Assembly: GCA_021307315.1 (NCBI GenBank)
Contig: JAJSPD010000072.1
Coordinates: forward strand, 163,747 to 227,746
Length of the DNA stretch: 64,000 bases
From: Bisporella sp. PMI_857
Taxonomy: Eukaryota; Ascomycota; Leotiomycetes; Helotiales; Helotiaceae
Reading direction: 5' to 3'
The position numbers and the translations under genes are program-made. Shown here one piece after another: positions 51,832 to 62,025 of this stretch (its first letter is position 1; each line of letters starts with the position of its first letter). The notes under the pieces are model-generated. The model did not search any database and was not told the origin of the DNA. It saw nothing but the letters and a program-made list of their open reading frames with translations.

Positions 51832-54800
51832 TTAGCATGCTTTCGACTCGATAGACGCAACTTGCAACGCTTGAAGCCGATCTTCAAGCTGCCTACACCA
51901 TTTCGAGGAGGGTCTTTGAATGATTGTGTATCCAGACAATGCCTGACTGTACATTTTCTTGGCCATATCTTTCCGACCTGTCCGCGCGAAAAGGTCGCCA
52001 AAGGCAAACATGGTGTTTAAAGCCGGTAAATATAAGTGCAAAATTTCAGGACCAAGTGCCTCTTCGTAGCCTTGCAGCGCCCGAGTGTACATGGCCTCCG
52101 CTTCCGCCAGCTTGCCTTGGTTCTTGTAGAGGCTGCCTAGGTTGTTGACCGTATCGAGTGTCGATGTGTGCTTCGGTCCAAGTGCCTCCTTGTAGCCTTG
52201 CAGCGCCCGAGTGTACATGGCCTCCGCCTCCGCCAGCTTGCCTTGGTCGGCGTAGAGCAAGCCTAGGTTGTTGACTGTCGAGAGTGTCGATGTGTGCTTC
52301 GGTCCAAGTGCCTCCTTGTAGCCTTGCAGCGCCCGAGTGTACATGGCCTCCGCTTCCGCCAGCTTGCCTTGGTTCTTGTAGAGGCTGCCTAGGTTGTTGA
52401 CCGTATCGAGTGTCGATGTGTGCTTCGGTCCAAGTGCCTCGTCCTTGCCTTGCAGCGCCCGAGTGTACATGGCCTCCGCCTCCGCCAGCTTACCTTGGTC
52501 GGCGTAAAGCATGCCTAGGTTATTGACTGTCGAAAGTGTCGATGTGTGTTTTGGTCCAAGTGCCTCCTCGGAGCCTCGCAGCGCCCGAGTGTACATGGCC
52601 TCCGCCTCCGCCAGCTTGCCTTGGTTCTTGTAGAGGTTGCCTAGGTTGTTGACTGTCGAGAGTGTCGATGTGTGCTTCGGTCCAAGTGCCTCCTCCTTGC
52701 CTTGCAGCGCCCGAGTGTACATGGCCTCCGCTTCCGCCAGCTTGCCTTGGTTCGCGTAGAGCATGCCTAGGTTGTCGACCGCCCATTCCATCCCCTCCAG
52801 ATCCACTTTGCCTTCTAGTATAAACCACTCTTGCCTAGTGGCGTGCTGAAGCAACCGCCGCTGTAATATCCATGAGTTTCTTTCATTTCTCATAGGAATC
52901 TCTGAGGCGATACAAGTTAATGCCAGCCGTGCAAGCTTTGTATCCCACTCTTTGTTTAACACAAACACCGTCCATAAGTGTACACAACTATGCACGCTAT
53001 ACCCTCCAGATCCAAACTGTTGCTGAGTTGATTGATTTAGATCAACTAGCCCAAAACTACAGAGTAAACGAACAGCTTCATTGAAATTCAGTTCGTCTTC
53101 TTTGAGCTTCTGTATCGATTCGTCTGCAGTGTTTGCATGTCGAAAAAGGTCGAACCATAGGTCCTGTCTATCAAAATATGCCCACAGCTTGAGTAGTTTT
53201 GCTGATGCCATATTTTGCTGCTGGATCCGATCAAAAGTGATCTGCCATGTCGTATGCAACGTGCGATCTTCATAGGAATTTAATAAAGGACTTGTCATCT
53301 GAAGCTTTAACCACGATGCCTTGTAAAGCCTAAAATAATCCGAGAAGCTTGTCGTTACATGCTCGAGGTATGCCCCTGCCGTGGATAAAGCAAGTGGTAG
53401 GCCGTCTAGTTCTTTGACAAGTGCTATAGCATCGGGATCTGCCTTATTAGTATTGTTTTTGCTCTTACTATCAAACTACGCCGACATACCCTTTTCAATG
53501 CTTTTACGTCCTGACATGTTAGACAAAATCTCAAGACCTTCTTTAACATCTGGCAATTTCTGAACATGAATTCGTTCACCCTGCCTGACTTGCGACGACC
53601 GCGTCGTGATAATAATCGAACCATGATCAGACTGGGGAAGGAATTGACGTATATCGACTGCCGAGCTATCGGGATTGCCAGTTGTTTTAGGGTTGTCGAA
53701 GTTATCGTAGATCATTAGCCACCTTGTGTTCCCCAGAAAGTCAAGCCAGGATTTAACTACACTGACAACTTGATCAAGGTCTTTATCTTGATCTACGCTT
53801 GATATCGCACTAGTTGAAGGATGATGCTTTAGTACCTGCCGAGCGACGTCCCGAAAGCTCAGCTTGAGAGAACCCTCGTCATTCGCGTTCAACCAGAAGA
53901 TCGCTGTATACTTCTCTTTGTGTCGTCTGGCATATGCGATCGCCAGCCGAGTTTTTCCTATACCCCCCAGACCATGTAGGACGACACAGGATCGACTACT
54001 GTAACCTTGAAGCAGCTCGTGCATCTTCGACAGCTCCTTTTCTCTAGCAACAAACTGTGTAGCTTCAGGAAATGACGCAAGGTTAAGTCCGACGGCAAAT
54101 TGTTCGAAATCTACCCCTGTGCTAGTCAGTTTCGTTGCTTCAGTTAGCACATTTATGCGAATAACTTACCTTTGTACAGCCTGTGGATCTCATTCTCCAG
54201 CCTCCTGAATGCCTGGTCCTTTCCCTCACCGTAAATTAGAGCCATAGACACACCGAAAATGCCGATTAAGCAGTACGCTCCATCCTCTTCAATGGTAGTA
54301 TTGCGGCGCTCTGCCCAAGACTTCCGCTCTTTAATGCTAAAATTCGTTAATGCATCGCATCGAAAAGTATTCTTCGCGATGCCTGTGATCTCATGTATTA
54401 TAAACTCAAGAGATAGTTTGCTCCCAAGTCGCTCACCCTCCGAGCTAAAGAATTCAACCAGCCTAGGTGCGATGAGCTCCTGAAGCGTCCAGCCTCGAGT
54501 GAACCATCGACTTTTCCTGAAAGCTTCTTCCCATGCCGTCTGGTTATCTGTCTTGGTGTCGGGCTTGGAGACATCCGAAAGGTAGACGTAGCAGCACGCA
54601 GCGTTCTGATACCACCGAAACATGGAATTGATCGCTACGCCAAGCTCAGCCGAACTTGTTTTATCGATGCAGCAAGTGTCTACCCAGAAGTATTCAAGTC
54701 CATCGACTGCAGCCTGCTTCGCGCAGAACCGAATCTTCCTCCACCCAGCCTTGCTCATAATCTTGCTCATGTCCGTGCCGACTTGGATATCCTGAAATAT

Positions 54801-54920
54801 GACCTCCTCCTTTCCCCAAGTGTGAGAAAGTATTGCGTAGGCAGGGACATCGCCGCTAGTAGGTTCGCGAAAGACGATCTCGCCGTTGGGTTTGCGTTGC
54901 AAGAGGCGTATAAAAGACAT
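51832..54920 (-). CDS. HET-NB-ARC-TPR protein (second copy of the architecture)
   Basis: Exon 1 (54920 to 54170, from MSFIRLLQRKPNGEI; the frame is open to a Met at 54992) encodes the HET domain with YAILSHTWG, VDTCCIDKTSSAELGVAINS and WFTRGWTLQELIAP. Intron 1 is 54169-54117 (GTAAGT donor, CACAG acceptor). Exon 2 (54116 to 53490) holds NB-ARC: P-loop HGLGGIGKTRL near residue 300, LMIYDNFDN, IIITTRS. Intron 2 is 53489-53439 (GTATGT donor, TACTAAT branch, GGCAG acceptor) and removes an apparent TAG. Exon 3 (53438 to 51832) has LDGLPLALSTAGAYL, a winged-helix-like region and six to seven near-identical 42-residue kinesin-light-chain-type TPRs (NQGKLAEAEAMYTRALQG). The exons sum to 995 codons. 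No lesion was seen. Predicted function as for the gene at 21365, but the TPRs differ in sequence. Confidence 0.9.
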
Positions 54921-54992
54921 GGGTGGAGGTTTGCGAGCGATCTCATGGCAAGCGCGACTCGTATCGCTCGTTCCGCATATTTGCGCAAGCAC

Positions 54993-56241
54993 TGCGATTT
55001 AAAGGTCGACAGGATGCGAAGCAGAAGTCGAAGGACTAATAGTGAGAAGGATATGCAGTCGTGATCGTAAGCGCTTCCCACAAGGCTGCAATGTGGCGCA
55101 GGCTTGCACAGCGGAGGCCGACACAACGTGAAAAGACTCTCAGCGCACTACACCCTGAATCCTGGGATAGATTGTTCGTCGTTGAAAAAAATGCCGCAAG
55201 CCTTTTAAGCCTTGCGCTGTGGTTGAAGGTTGACAGGTGAAGGCACAGGTGGTGATAGAGGGGACTTGTTGATCCACTATTATGCCACGGCCCTACGAAT
55301 CGTGGCTCGGCACTATCGTGAAGCTAAAACATGTGGCGTTTATGTCACTCCACCCGCACGGCGTAACTCCCGGACTACATTATATTCCTCTCTAAGTATC
55401 TTCAAAACTTGGGGCCATATTCTTTTTTCATGGAACCTTTCCCTAAGTGCTCCGAATTTCGAAGAGACTCTAATTTTCGCGATTAAGCAGAGGGGGGACT
55501 GCCGAAGCGGTGATTAGTAGTGCGATTGAAACAATCGACAGCATGATCAACCATTGTGTTTTTCTTATTGCTAAGTGGTGTCTCCCTGAGGAGAAATGGT
55601 TAAAGAAAGTGACATATTTATAACAACTTCGTAGACTTGCTAAGAAAAATTTTATGATTCCAAAACCATAAACTTGTCTCGTGACACGGTGTGTCTTGGG
55701 ACGCAGGGACAGACGTTATCTTTTCCTTTATTTATTTTCTTTAATAGAAGGCGCTTCCTTTCTTACCAGTGCAGGTTTGTTGCCTAGACAGTTGTTGTCA
55801 TTGATAATCCATTAATTGGATTCGAGCGGAAGTGCCTGGTAATCAGGTGGGGGTTGGGGGTCAATACTAGCGTGATACCAATGGTTCGAACCTGATACCC
55901 CGCACATTCTCAGCCGCACTCAGCCCAGTAGGGAGTAGCTTGCCGCTACTAACCGTGTCACAGAGGACTGACTAGTGGATGCGGGGAATAAAACAGTTAC
56001 GTCCGCCAAGTCAAACTTTTGTACACATTCTCAAATAGTGCGTGATATACCCGACGTGCATCTGGGGTTCTGAATGCACGCAATTACAGACTTGATTGGT
56101 CGTCGTTCCCCCTCCGCTGTTGAAGTTGCCGAGGCGATCCTGAACTGGTGGGGTCAGCTCCAGTCATTCCAACCGCCGGTTTAACGAGTTGCCGTAAATG
56201 TGTCCTGTGGACCTCTAACCCGCATGCCCCAGACTGAAAAT
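54993..56241. other. intergenic with repeat L copy 2 and a repeat I tail
   Basis: 55335-55550 is repeat L copy 2, and 55676-55724 matches the last 50 bp of repeat I. No gene with recognisable features was found in the remainder. Confidence 0.6.
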
Positions 56242-57820
56242 TCAACCATTAGCTGGTTTGGGGTGGAGATCTTGAGGCCGGCGAAATGGTTGCGCTTGAA
56301 GAGGATTACGAGCTTTCTCGACACGATACTGAGCCGCGGCTGCAAATATGTTCGTATTCTTCTGTAAACTTCTCGGTTTGGTTTGTACAGTCTGAGTTGT
56401 CAAGGAGGGAAAAGCTGGGGGCAGAGTTCTGGCGGCGGCGATTTTGGGAGGAGTGCTGCTAGTGAGAGCTGGGACCTAGTTCCGCGGAGTGCTAAGTCCT
56501 ACCCCGTTGAAGTACTTGACAAGCATCTGTGCTGCAGAAGCACGTTCGTCCGGGTTGACGATTGCCATTTCCCAAATCTTTGAAACTGTATCCACGTTTG
56601 AGGCTACAAACAAAACCTCCCGCTGGACTTCTGCATCATGCTAAAGCTGACTCGACTTCTGACGAAACCCTCCTGCATCCAATATCCATAGCATCGTGAC
56701 AAAAAGCGACCAAACATCTACCTTATGCGTCTGATTCCCTTCCCGAAACATTTCAGGGCCCATGTAGAGGCGGCTACCGGCAAATGTCGCGGCATCAACA
56801 ATACGGTTGCAGAGTCCAAAATCTCCTAGCTGGAACCGATATTGACCGTCCGGCTGCGATACGTAGAGAATGTTCTCCGGTTTCACACCTCAATGAACGA
56901 TGCCCTTCCATACAATGCAGTCAAGCGCTTGTAGCATTTGCGGGAAGACCAAGTTCGCAGCGGCAAACGCATTAGCTCCGCTTTCGACCAAGGATTCCAA
57001 GGTCCCTTCTCTCAGGCCCATAAATATCTCTACCTGTGGATCGCCCCCGCTTTGTGACGCGATATAATCAACGATGTGTGGCTAGTATAGCTATCAGTTT
57101 CATGTTTATAAGAGGTCAAAGAAGACTTGCTTACGTAGCTTATCTCAGAAAGAGTTTCGACCTCGCGCTTGAGAGCATAATACAATGATTGTTTCCAGTC
57201 TTTTTGTTTTAATGCTCTTGTAGGTTGCTCCAGTATCTTAACGGCCACAAACTTCCCTGAGCCCACGTCGATAGCTTTGTATACTTCTCCAAACTGCCCG
57301 GATCCGAGCTTAGGTAACACTTTCACATATCTTATCTTCAGCTGTCGAGGTCCTGGCATGTGGGGTCTAATTTCCCGTCGAGATGTCAGGATGGTTGGCG
57401 CCTCGTCCACAGTTCGAGCGAAGCGTGGGTTCTCTACCCGACCGCTGGGCAGAGCGCCGTAGTTCTCGGTGGCCTCCGCCGTTTGTGTAGGATCTTGATG
57501 CTATTCCAATTCGAATTGAACGAGGTTTCGCCTTTCACCACCCATTCCAATTATGGCGTTGAGCCTTTTCTGTACGAGGACTTTCCGAACACGTCCATAC
57601 TCGAATGGCGGGCATTTTCACCGAAGACTTGAGTCGTACAACCGTGCGACCTGTCGTAAAGCATAACAACACTAGTCTCTAAATCAATTTCGAAAGAGCA
57701 TTGGATCTTTGCTTTACTGGATCCTTCTATATAAATGTTGGCCTCAACACCTCGCCCTAATGTTGCAAGTGTTGTGGATGACTTGCCGCGGATGTGAAAA
57801 CCAACGTCGAGAGCTTCCAC
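56242..57820 (-). pseudogene. FHA domain-serine/threonine kinase pseudogene
   Basis: The N-terminal FHA-like region (LATLGRGVEANIYIEGSS, IDLETSVVMLYDRSHG) breaks by frameshift near 57605. Another frame then passes a TAG after FELE, where Trp is expected. The kinase part begins near 57410: glycine loop KLGSGQFGEVYKA, VAVKILEQP. A 53-bp intron (57134-57082) follows, then IVDYIASQ and the catalytic loop. There HRD is replaced by His-stop-Gly (TGA at 56892-56890) before VKPENILY. The GDFGLCN motif is intact and YMGPEM stands for the APE site. Further TAGs are at 56643-56641 and 56478-56476, both fitting former Gln. The tail ends at 56242. Catalysis and full-length translation are both lost. Confidence 0.85.
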
Positions 57821-57841
57821 ACTATTAGATAATGTTGAGAC

Positions 57842-58010
57842 ATGGCGAATGTTGTCCGGATGGGCGACGGCACGTTTGGCTCGGTCGCTTTCCTCAACGG
57901 TATCGATTCAGGAAGTTCACAAAGTATGTAATGACCGATTGATTGATTTCTGAAGTTTTCTACATACAGGAAGCAAGCTCTTCTTATATACAAGAGGAAT
58001 GCGTAAGTTA
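57842..58010 (+). pseudogene. kinase glycine-loop fragment
   Basis: MANVVRMGDGTFGSVAFL looks like a kinase glycine loop. A GTATGT donor (57924) and a TACAG acceptor (57969) could splice it to a short acidic peptide. Nothing kinase-like follows. It lies head-to-head with the FHA-kinase pseudogene. Low certainty. Confidence 0.3.
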
Positions 58011-58112
58011 TACGAATGATGACGACTCAGCTCTTAGGAGCCGCGTAAGGAGAGTAAGTGGCAAACTATAGTTCCTGATTCGACAATGTATGGCCACCTG
58101 TGTCTCACGCAT

Positions 58113-60038
58113 CTAACAGAGCTCAATCATCTGGTCTGGCAAGCCAGAGTCTAGAGCTTCACCGTTCATAATACCATTGATGTAGGCCTCGCCCATAAGA
58201 TTGTAATGTCCGCGGCCACACTCACTAATTGCAAATGGCACCTTGCCTCCGAACAGCACACATACCTTGTCCCCGACTCTCGTGGCTTCCGGAACCCAGC
58301 CAAATCGGCTTTTGGAGGTCACGCAGAACTGGCGCAACTTGGCATAAGCGATCGACATAGTCATGGCGCTCAATTCGGAGTCCGCATAAACATTTGGTTC
58401 GCTGTCGGAGTGCTCATCCAACACCACATCCAGCCATCGCCGGAAAGTCTCGACTGAAGGTGACTTCCAATCACGTACGTCGGCGCCGCGTGCTTTCTCC
58501 CCGCCGCATGTGAGAATAATGTACATGAGATCGATCGCTCGTTCTGAGTTAGCCGTCTGACTCGCAACGATATCGTAACATTTTCCCAGCCACATAGCAT
58601 GGGCTTTGCCAAAATGAAGCCATCCAGGATTTGTGATGTCTATATAAGGTGGAGGTATGATATTCGTTATAGTATCGGTGATAACGCCTTTGATCGATAG
58701 AATGCGATCCTCAGATATCAGAGTCCAGGTTGGTCTTGGGTTCCTATCAAGGCGGCCAGCATCGTATGATAGCATAGAAAAAGGGCGACGCAAGTCAGGT
58801 CGCCGCAGCCACGTTGCAGGCACTATATTCGGAGTCCAAGAGGGTACATCTCTGCTACAACCGTTGCTACCCGTGACTGTGCGGAGACAAATCAGGGCAT
58901 ACGGATCGTGCATCAAGAGCCAGCGGCAGTAATTTATCGATATTTTCCTTGTGGAATCAGAGTAATCGACCTGTAGCAGATCTGTTTTCGCGCTGCTTCG
59001 AACATCCGCGGCGATGGCAAACAGAGAAAACAGGTTGTCTCTAGGCTCAGCACATTTGAAATCATTGGTCTCGTACACGACATTCCACAAACTCAATGCG
59101 TCTGGACCGTGGAAGTTTGCTGCAATACGCGCCAATTGCCTGGAGTGGAAGATCCCATCGTTTGCATGGTTCACAAAAGCCTTGTCCGGGTGTTTGTCAT
59201 AGATCCGAGCGAGGCTATCATGCCATAATGAGAACTTGTCTTGGTCGGCATTGAAATAGCGGCTGATAGCTGCCCAGCTTATTCCCTCTTGACCACAGAT
59301 AATAAGAGCTTCCTTTGCTTGGACAACTTCCTGAATCACCCACTTGCGACTCCACCACTGACGTGCAAAAATATGCAGCAGGTGCATCAAGTGGGTTTGC
59401 TGGTAGGATAGCCATTCGACAGCTTCCTTACTCAACCTCTCGGGCGAGAAGGAAAATGTAGAGGATGTATACCATTCAATTTTAGCTGCATACCAATCGA
59501 TGTGCGGCGGGTACAAGGCCAGCCATACGGGCAGTACGTCGAGCACCCCATCACCCTCCTCGCTAGATTCCTCGCCTAACCATACCAATACCCTATCAGC
59601 ACCGGCAAACACACTATCCATCCGCTGCACATGCTGGTTCCGTTCGGGAATGTTGAACTGATTTATACATATAGCATCCACCCAGATTCGGCGTATTCTA
59701 TCTTTGCGACGAATGTGTTTTAAAGCTTGAAAGAGGTTCATTCTGATGTAAAGCGTCTTTCCAGAGCATACGATCTGTCTCTTTGGTGTAGGAGCTCCCC
59801 ATGTGTAGGATACTGCTTCGTAGTGAATATCGGTCTCTTTGTCATTGTCGGTGTGCATCGGCTCGTTTCGCAACTCGCAGTGAATTTCGTCATCAGGTTC
59901 GCCAGGAAACAGTTCTAAGATACGAAATTCGATTTCGAGAAGAGTCTCATACTTGTAGGCGTTCGTCAGTTCATTTGATGTTCTCTTGTCCGACTCTACA
60001 TGCAGACTTGGAGGGTCTAGGCACTCTGAGGCTTCCAT
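58113..60038 (-). CDS. HET domain protein (heterokaryon incompatibility type)
   Basis: Intact single-exon protein of 641 residues. The classical HET core lies at about residues 70-240: YEAVSYTWGAP, RRIWVDAICINQFNIPERN, MDSVFAGADRVLVWLGEES and SRKWVIQEVVQA. A C-terminal region follows with LFAIAADVRSS, VPSWTPNIVPATW and RVGDKVCVLFGGKVPFAI, which is typical of the long single-domain fungal HET proteins. No signal peptide or membrane segment, so probably cytoplasmic. By family it participates in non-self recognition after hyphal fusion or in a related cell-death response. It carries no NB-ARC or repeat sensor. It is one of the few undamaged genes in the right half of the window. Confidence 0.93.
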   Translation of the reverse strand: MEASECLDPPSLHVESDKRTSNELTNAYKYETLLEIEFRILELFPGEPDDEIHCELRNEPMHTDNDKETDIHYEAVSYTWGAPTPKRQIVCSGKTLYIRMNLFQALKHIRRKDRIRRIWVDAICINQFNIPERNQHVQRMDSVFAGADRVLVWLGEESSEEGDGVLDVLPVWLALYPPHIDWYAAKIEWYTSSTFSFSPERLSKEAVEWLSYQQTHLMHLLHIFARQWWSRKWVIQEVVQAKEALIICGQEGISWAAISRYFNADQDKFSLWHDSLARIYDKHPDKAFVNHANDGIFHSRQLARIAANFHGPDALSLWNVVYETNDFKCAEPRDNLFSLFAIAADVRSSAKTDLLQVDYSDSTRKISINYCRWLLMHDPYALICLRTVTGSNGCSRDVPSWTPNIVPATWLRRPDLRRPFSMLSYDAGRLDRNPRPTWTLISEDRILSIKGVITDTITNIIPPPYIDITNPGWLHFGKAHAMWLGKCYDIVASQTANSERAIDLMYIILTCGGEKARGADVRDWKSPSVETFRRWLDVVLDEHSDSEPNVYADSELSAMTMSIAYAKLRQFCVTSKSRFGWVPEATRVGDKVCVLFGGKVPFAISECGRGHYNLMGEAYINGIMNGEALDSGLPDQMIELC

Positions 60039-60198
60039 TCTCGCTCCGATTTGCGGTTGGTGGGCTGAAGTGATGGTATATCAAAGTCAGCCATATCCTA
60101 ATGATAGCCTTCAACGACTGATGAGGAGGCGAGTGCCGGAAGCACAAAGTTGATGAAGCCAGAATCTGCCTTCCGTTAGCCGAATGCCTTGAATTGCC

Positions 60199-60387
60199 TG
60201 TCAGGATTTGAGAATCTAGACAGCTGACATGTCCCTGTCTAAGTGGGGAACGCTAGCGCGGAAGACTTTTCACACACACAAATTTCTACAGATCTGTATT
60301 CTTACACACAGATAAACAACAATAGAGAGCCTGAACGGCATCCCCAATTCCTTCTGCTTATCATTGTGTATTCCTCGTTCTATCATT
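60199..60387 (+). mobile_element. LTR, family H, truncated
   Basis: Starts TGTCAGGATTTGAGA. Matches 39412-39560 over its 3' part and lacks the terminal TGACA. The remaining 60388-60822 has a homopolymer run (60604-60633) but no gene. Confidence 0.68.
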
Positions 60388-60822
60388 GCCGGCACGTGCT
60401 AGAGCTCTCAATTTATATGTCAGCAGCTTATCCGCTTACTCTTTCAAATCCTCAGGCAGAAGTCTTCAGAGCAGCAGGGGAAATAAGCGAATGCAGGGGT
60501 TTGGAATAAGACTAGCTATAAGAGGTTGGTTCCTCTTAAAATATGGGTCAGAGATAAAATCACGAGAGTGCTAGCCTGCGGCTCGCACGAAGCCTTCGTA
60601 CTATAAAGGGGGGGTTTTTTTTAAAAAAAAATGCCAAAAATATCGAGGTATTCAAAGGTCAAAACCACGTGATCAAGATATGTACGTTCATATATATAAT
60701 TAGTTACAAGATTGACCGTCGAGAGATAAAAGACTCAGAGTCTAGGCAAGTGTGCCTCCTAGGGTAGCATGTAAGAGTACAGCGAGACGTCGTTGCACAT
60801 ATCTGTCACATGACTGTTCGAA

Positions 60823-61762
60823 TCACCCCCTTCTCTTACGTGGAGTGATTGGGTCCCTGCCTTGCTTCGGTGATCCAGAAACACTTGGTTGTAGCCTCCA
60901 CAGTTTCAGCAATCTGAACATCGGTCCAGATCTGTTGTTGAAATTATAACTTCCAAACCACGCCTGAACTGCCACTTTATCACCTGCAGTAAAAGCAGAA
61001 GCCGCTAATTTTGGTCCGTCGTCGGTATCGGTAGTAGAAGTACCGTCAAACCCATCAGGAAATTGGTCGCCGCTATCGAAAGAGTTTGACAAAAGCTCTG
61101 ACTCAGGGACCTTAATTCTTAAAGGATTGGTAATAGTATAGCCTTCTCCGCGACGTAACAGTAGATCCTTCAAGACATCTAGTGTCGAGTCTTCAACCAC
61201 TAGCTGTATAGAGAACTCAGGTTTTTCCGGGCTGAAACGATTCTCTGCAGCTTTCAAGCTGAGAAAAGTACCAAGTTCGCCTATAAGAATCATCCCATAC
61301 TTTACGAATGGGTTCTCATCATCGTATTCTTCCTGAGGGTCATTGTATGAGAGCCATTTCATAGTCGACCCTGGGATGAGGTCCCAACTAAGTGGTGGGA
61401 CAAGATCTGCAAGGTTCTCTACAAATATCTCCTGGTCGCGGAAGTATTTAATGTTCGGAACCCCAATTAGGGTTGATCGAGGAGGAGGAGTAGATAGCCG
61501 CTTCTGTTCTTTGTGGGATGTGGAAGGACCCTGAGGTGAAGGTGTGCTTAAAGGGCTAAGGCCCAGCGTCTGGTTTGTTGTTGTTGCCGTAACAGATGAG
61601 GTTAACTGCAGCCGTTTTAGTACAAGGCATCACGGTCTCCAATTAATAACGCACCAAGTCTGCGAAGCCAGTCTCTCGTCCTAGTTGTATGTCATGGTCT
61701 TCAACTTCGTCGGAGCTTTCTCTAGCTCTCTTCCCCCGTTTATCGCGGGTAACTATAGGCAT
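60823..61762 (-). CDS. companion protein of the helicase, possible single-strand DNA-binding fold
   Basis: Exon 1 (61762 to 61655) encodes MPIVTRDKRGKRARESSDEV, a basic then acidic leader. A 49-bp intron (61654-61606, GTGCGT donor, TACTAAAAC branch-like site, GCTGCAG acceptor) joins exon 2 (61605 to 60823) in frame: 296 residues. After a Ser/Thr/Pro-rich linker the globular part contains NIKYFRDQEIFVENL, YGMILIGELGTFLSLKAAEN, FSIQLVVEDSTLDVLKDLL and DKVAVQAWFGSYNF, then a basic tail KRRG. The alternating beta-strand pattern and position 264 bp downstream of a PIF1/Helitron helicase suggest an OB-fold ssDNA-binding partner. That is inference only. No lesion was seen. Confidence 0.7.
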
Positions 61763-62025
61763 CGCGGAAGAGAATAAGTTATTATGACCGTGACGGTTTA
61801 AGGAGACGTGGAAAAGACTTAAGATAAATTTGAGAATCTTGTTGAATGCTGCAATAGAAAAGGATTCAAGAATAAAGGACGAAAGGAAGCAGGATAGAAT
61901 CGCTAAAAGAGTGAAGCCCTCATTACCCCTCTTTCTGTGCTTGCTTCTTCGGTGTTTGCTTTTCCCAGGCTTCATGTGATGTCAAGTAACATGTGACCCT
62001 TAGTCTAAGGAGGACGTACGCGATA

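Noticed and set aside
53476..53478. Apparent TAG nonsense codon in the second HET-NB-ARC-TPR gene
   Set aside because: It lies inside a consensus 51-bp intron (GTATGT donor, TACTAAT branch, GCAG acceptor) whose removal keeps the frame, so the gene is taken as intact.
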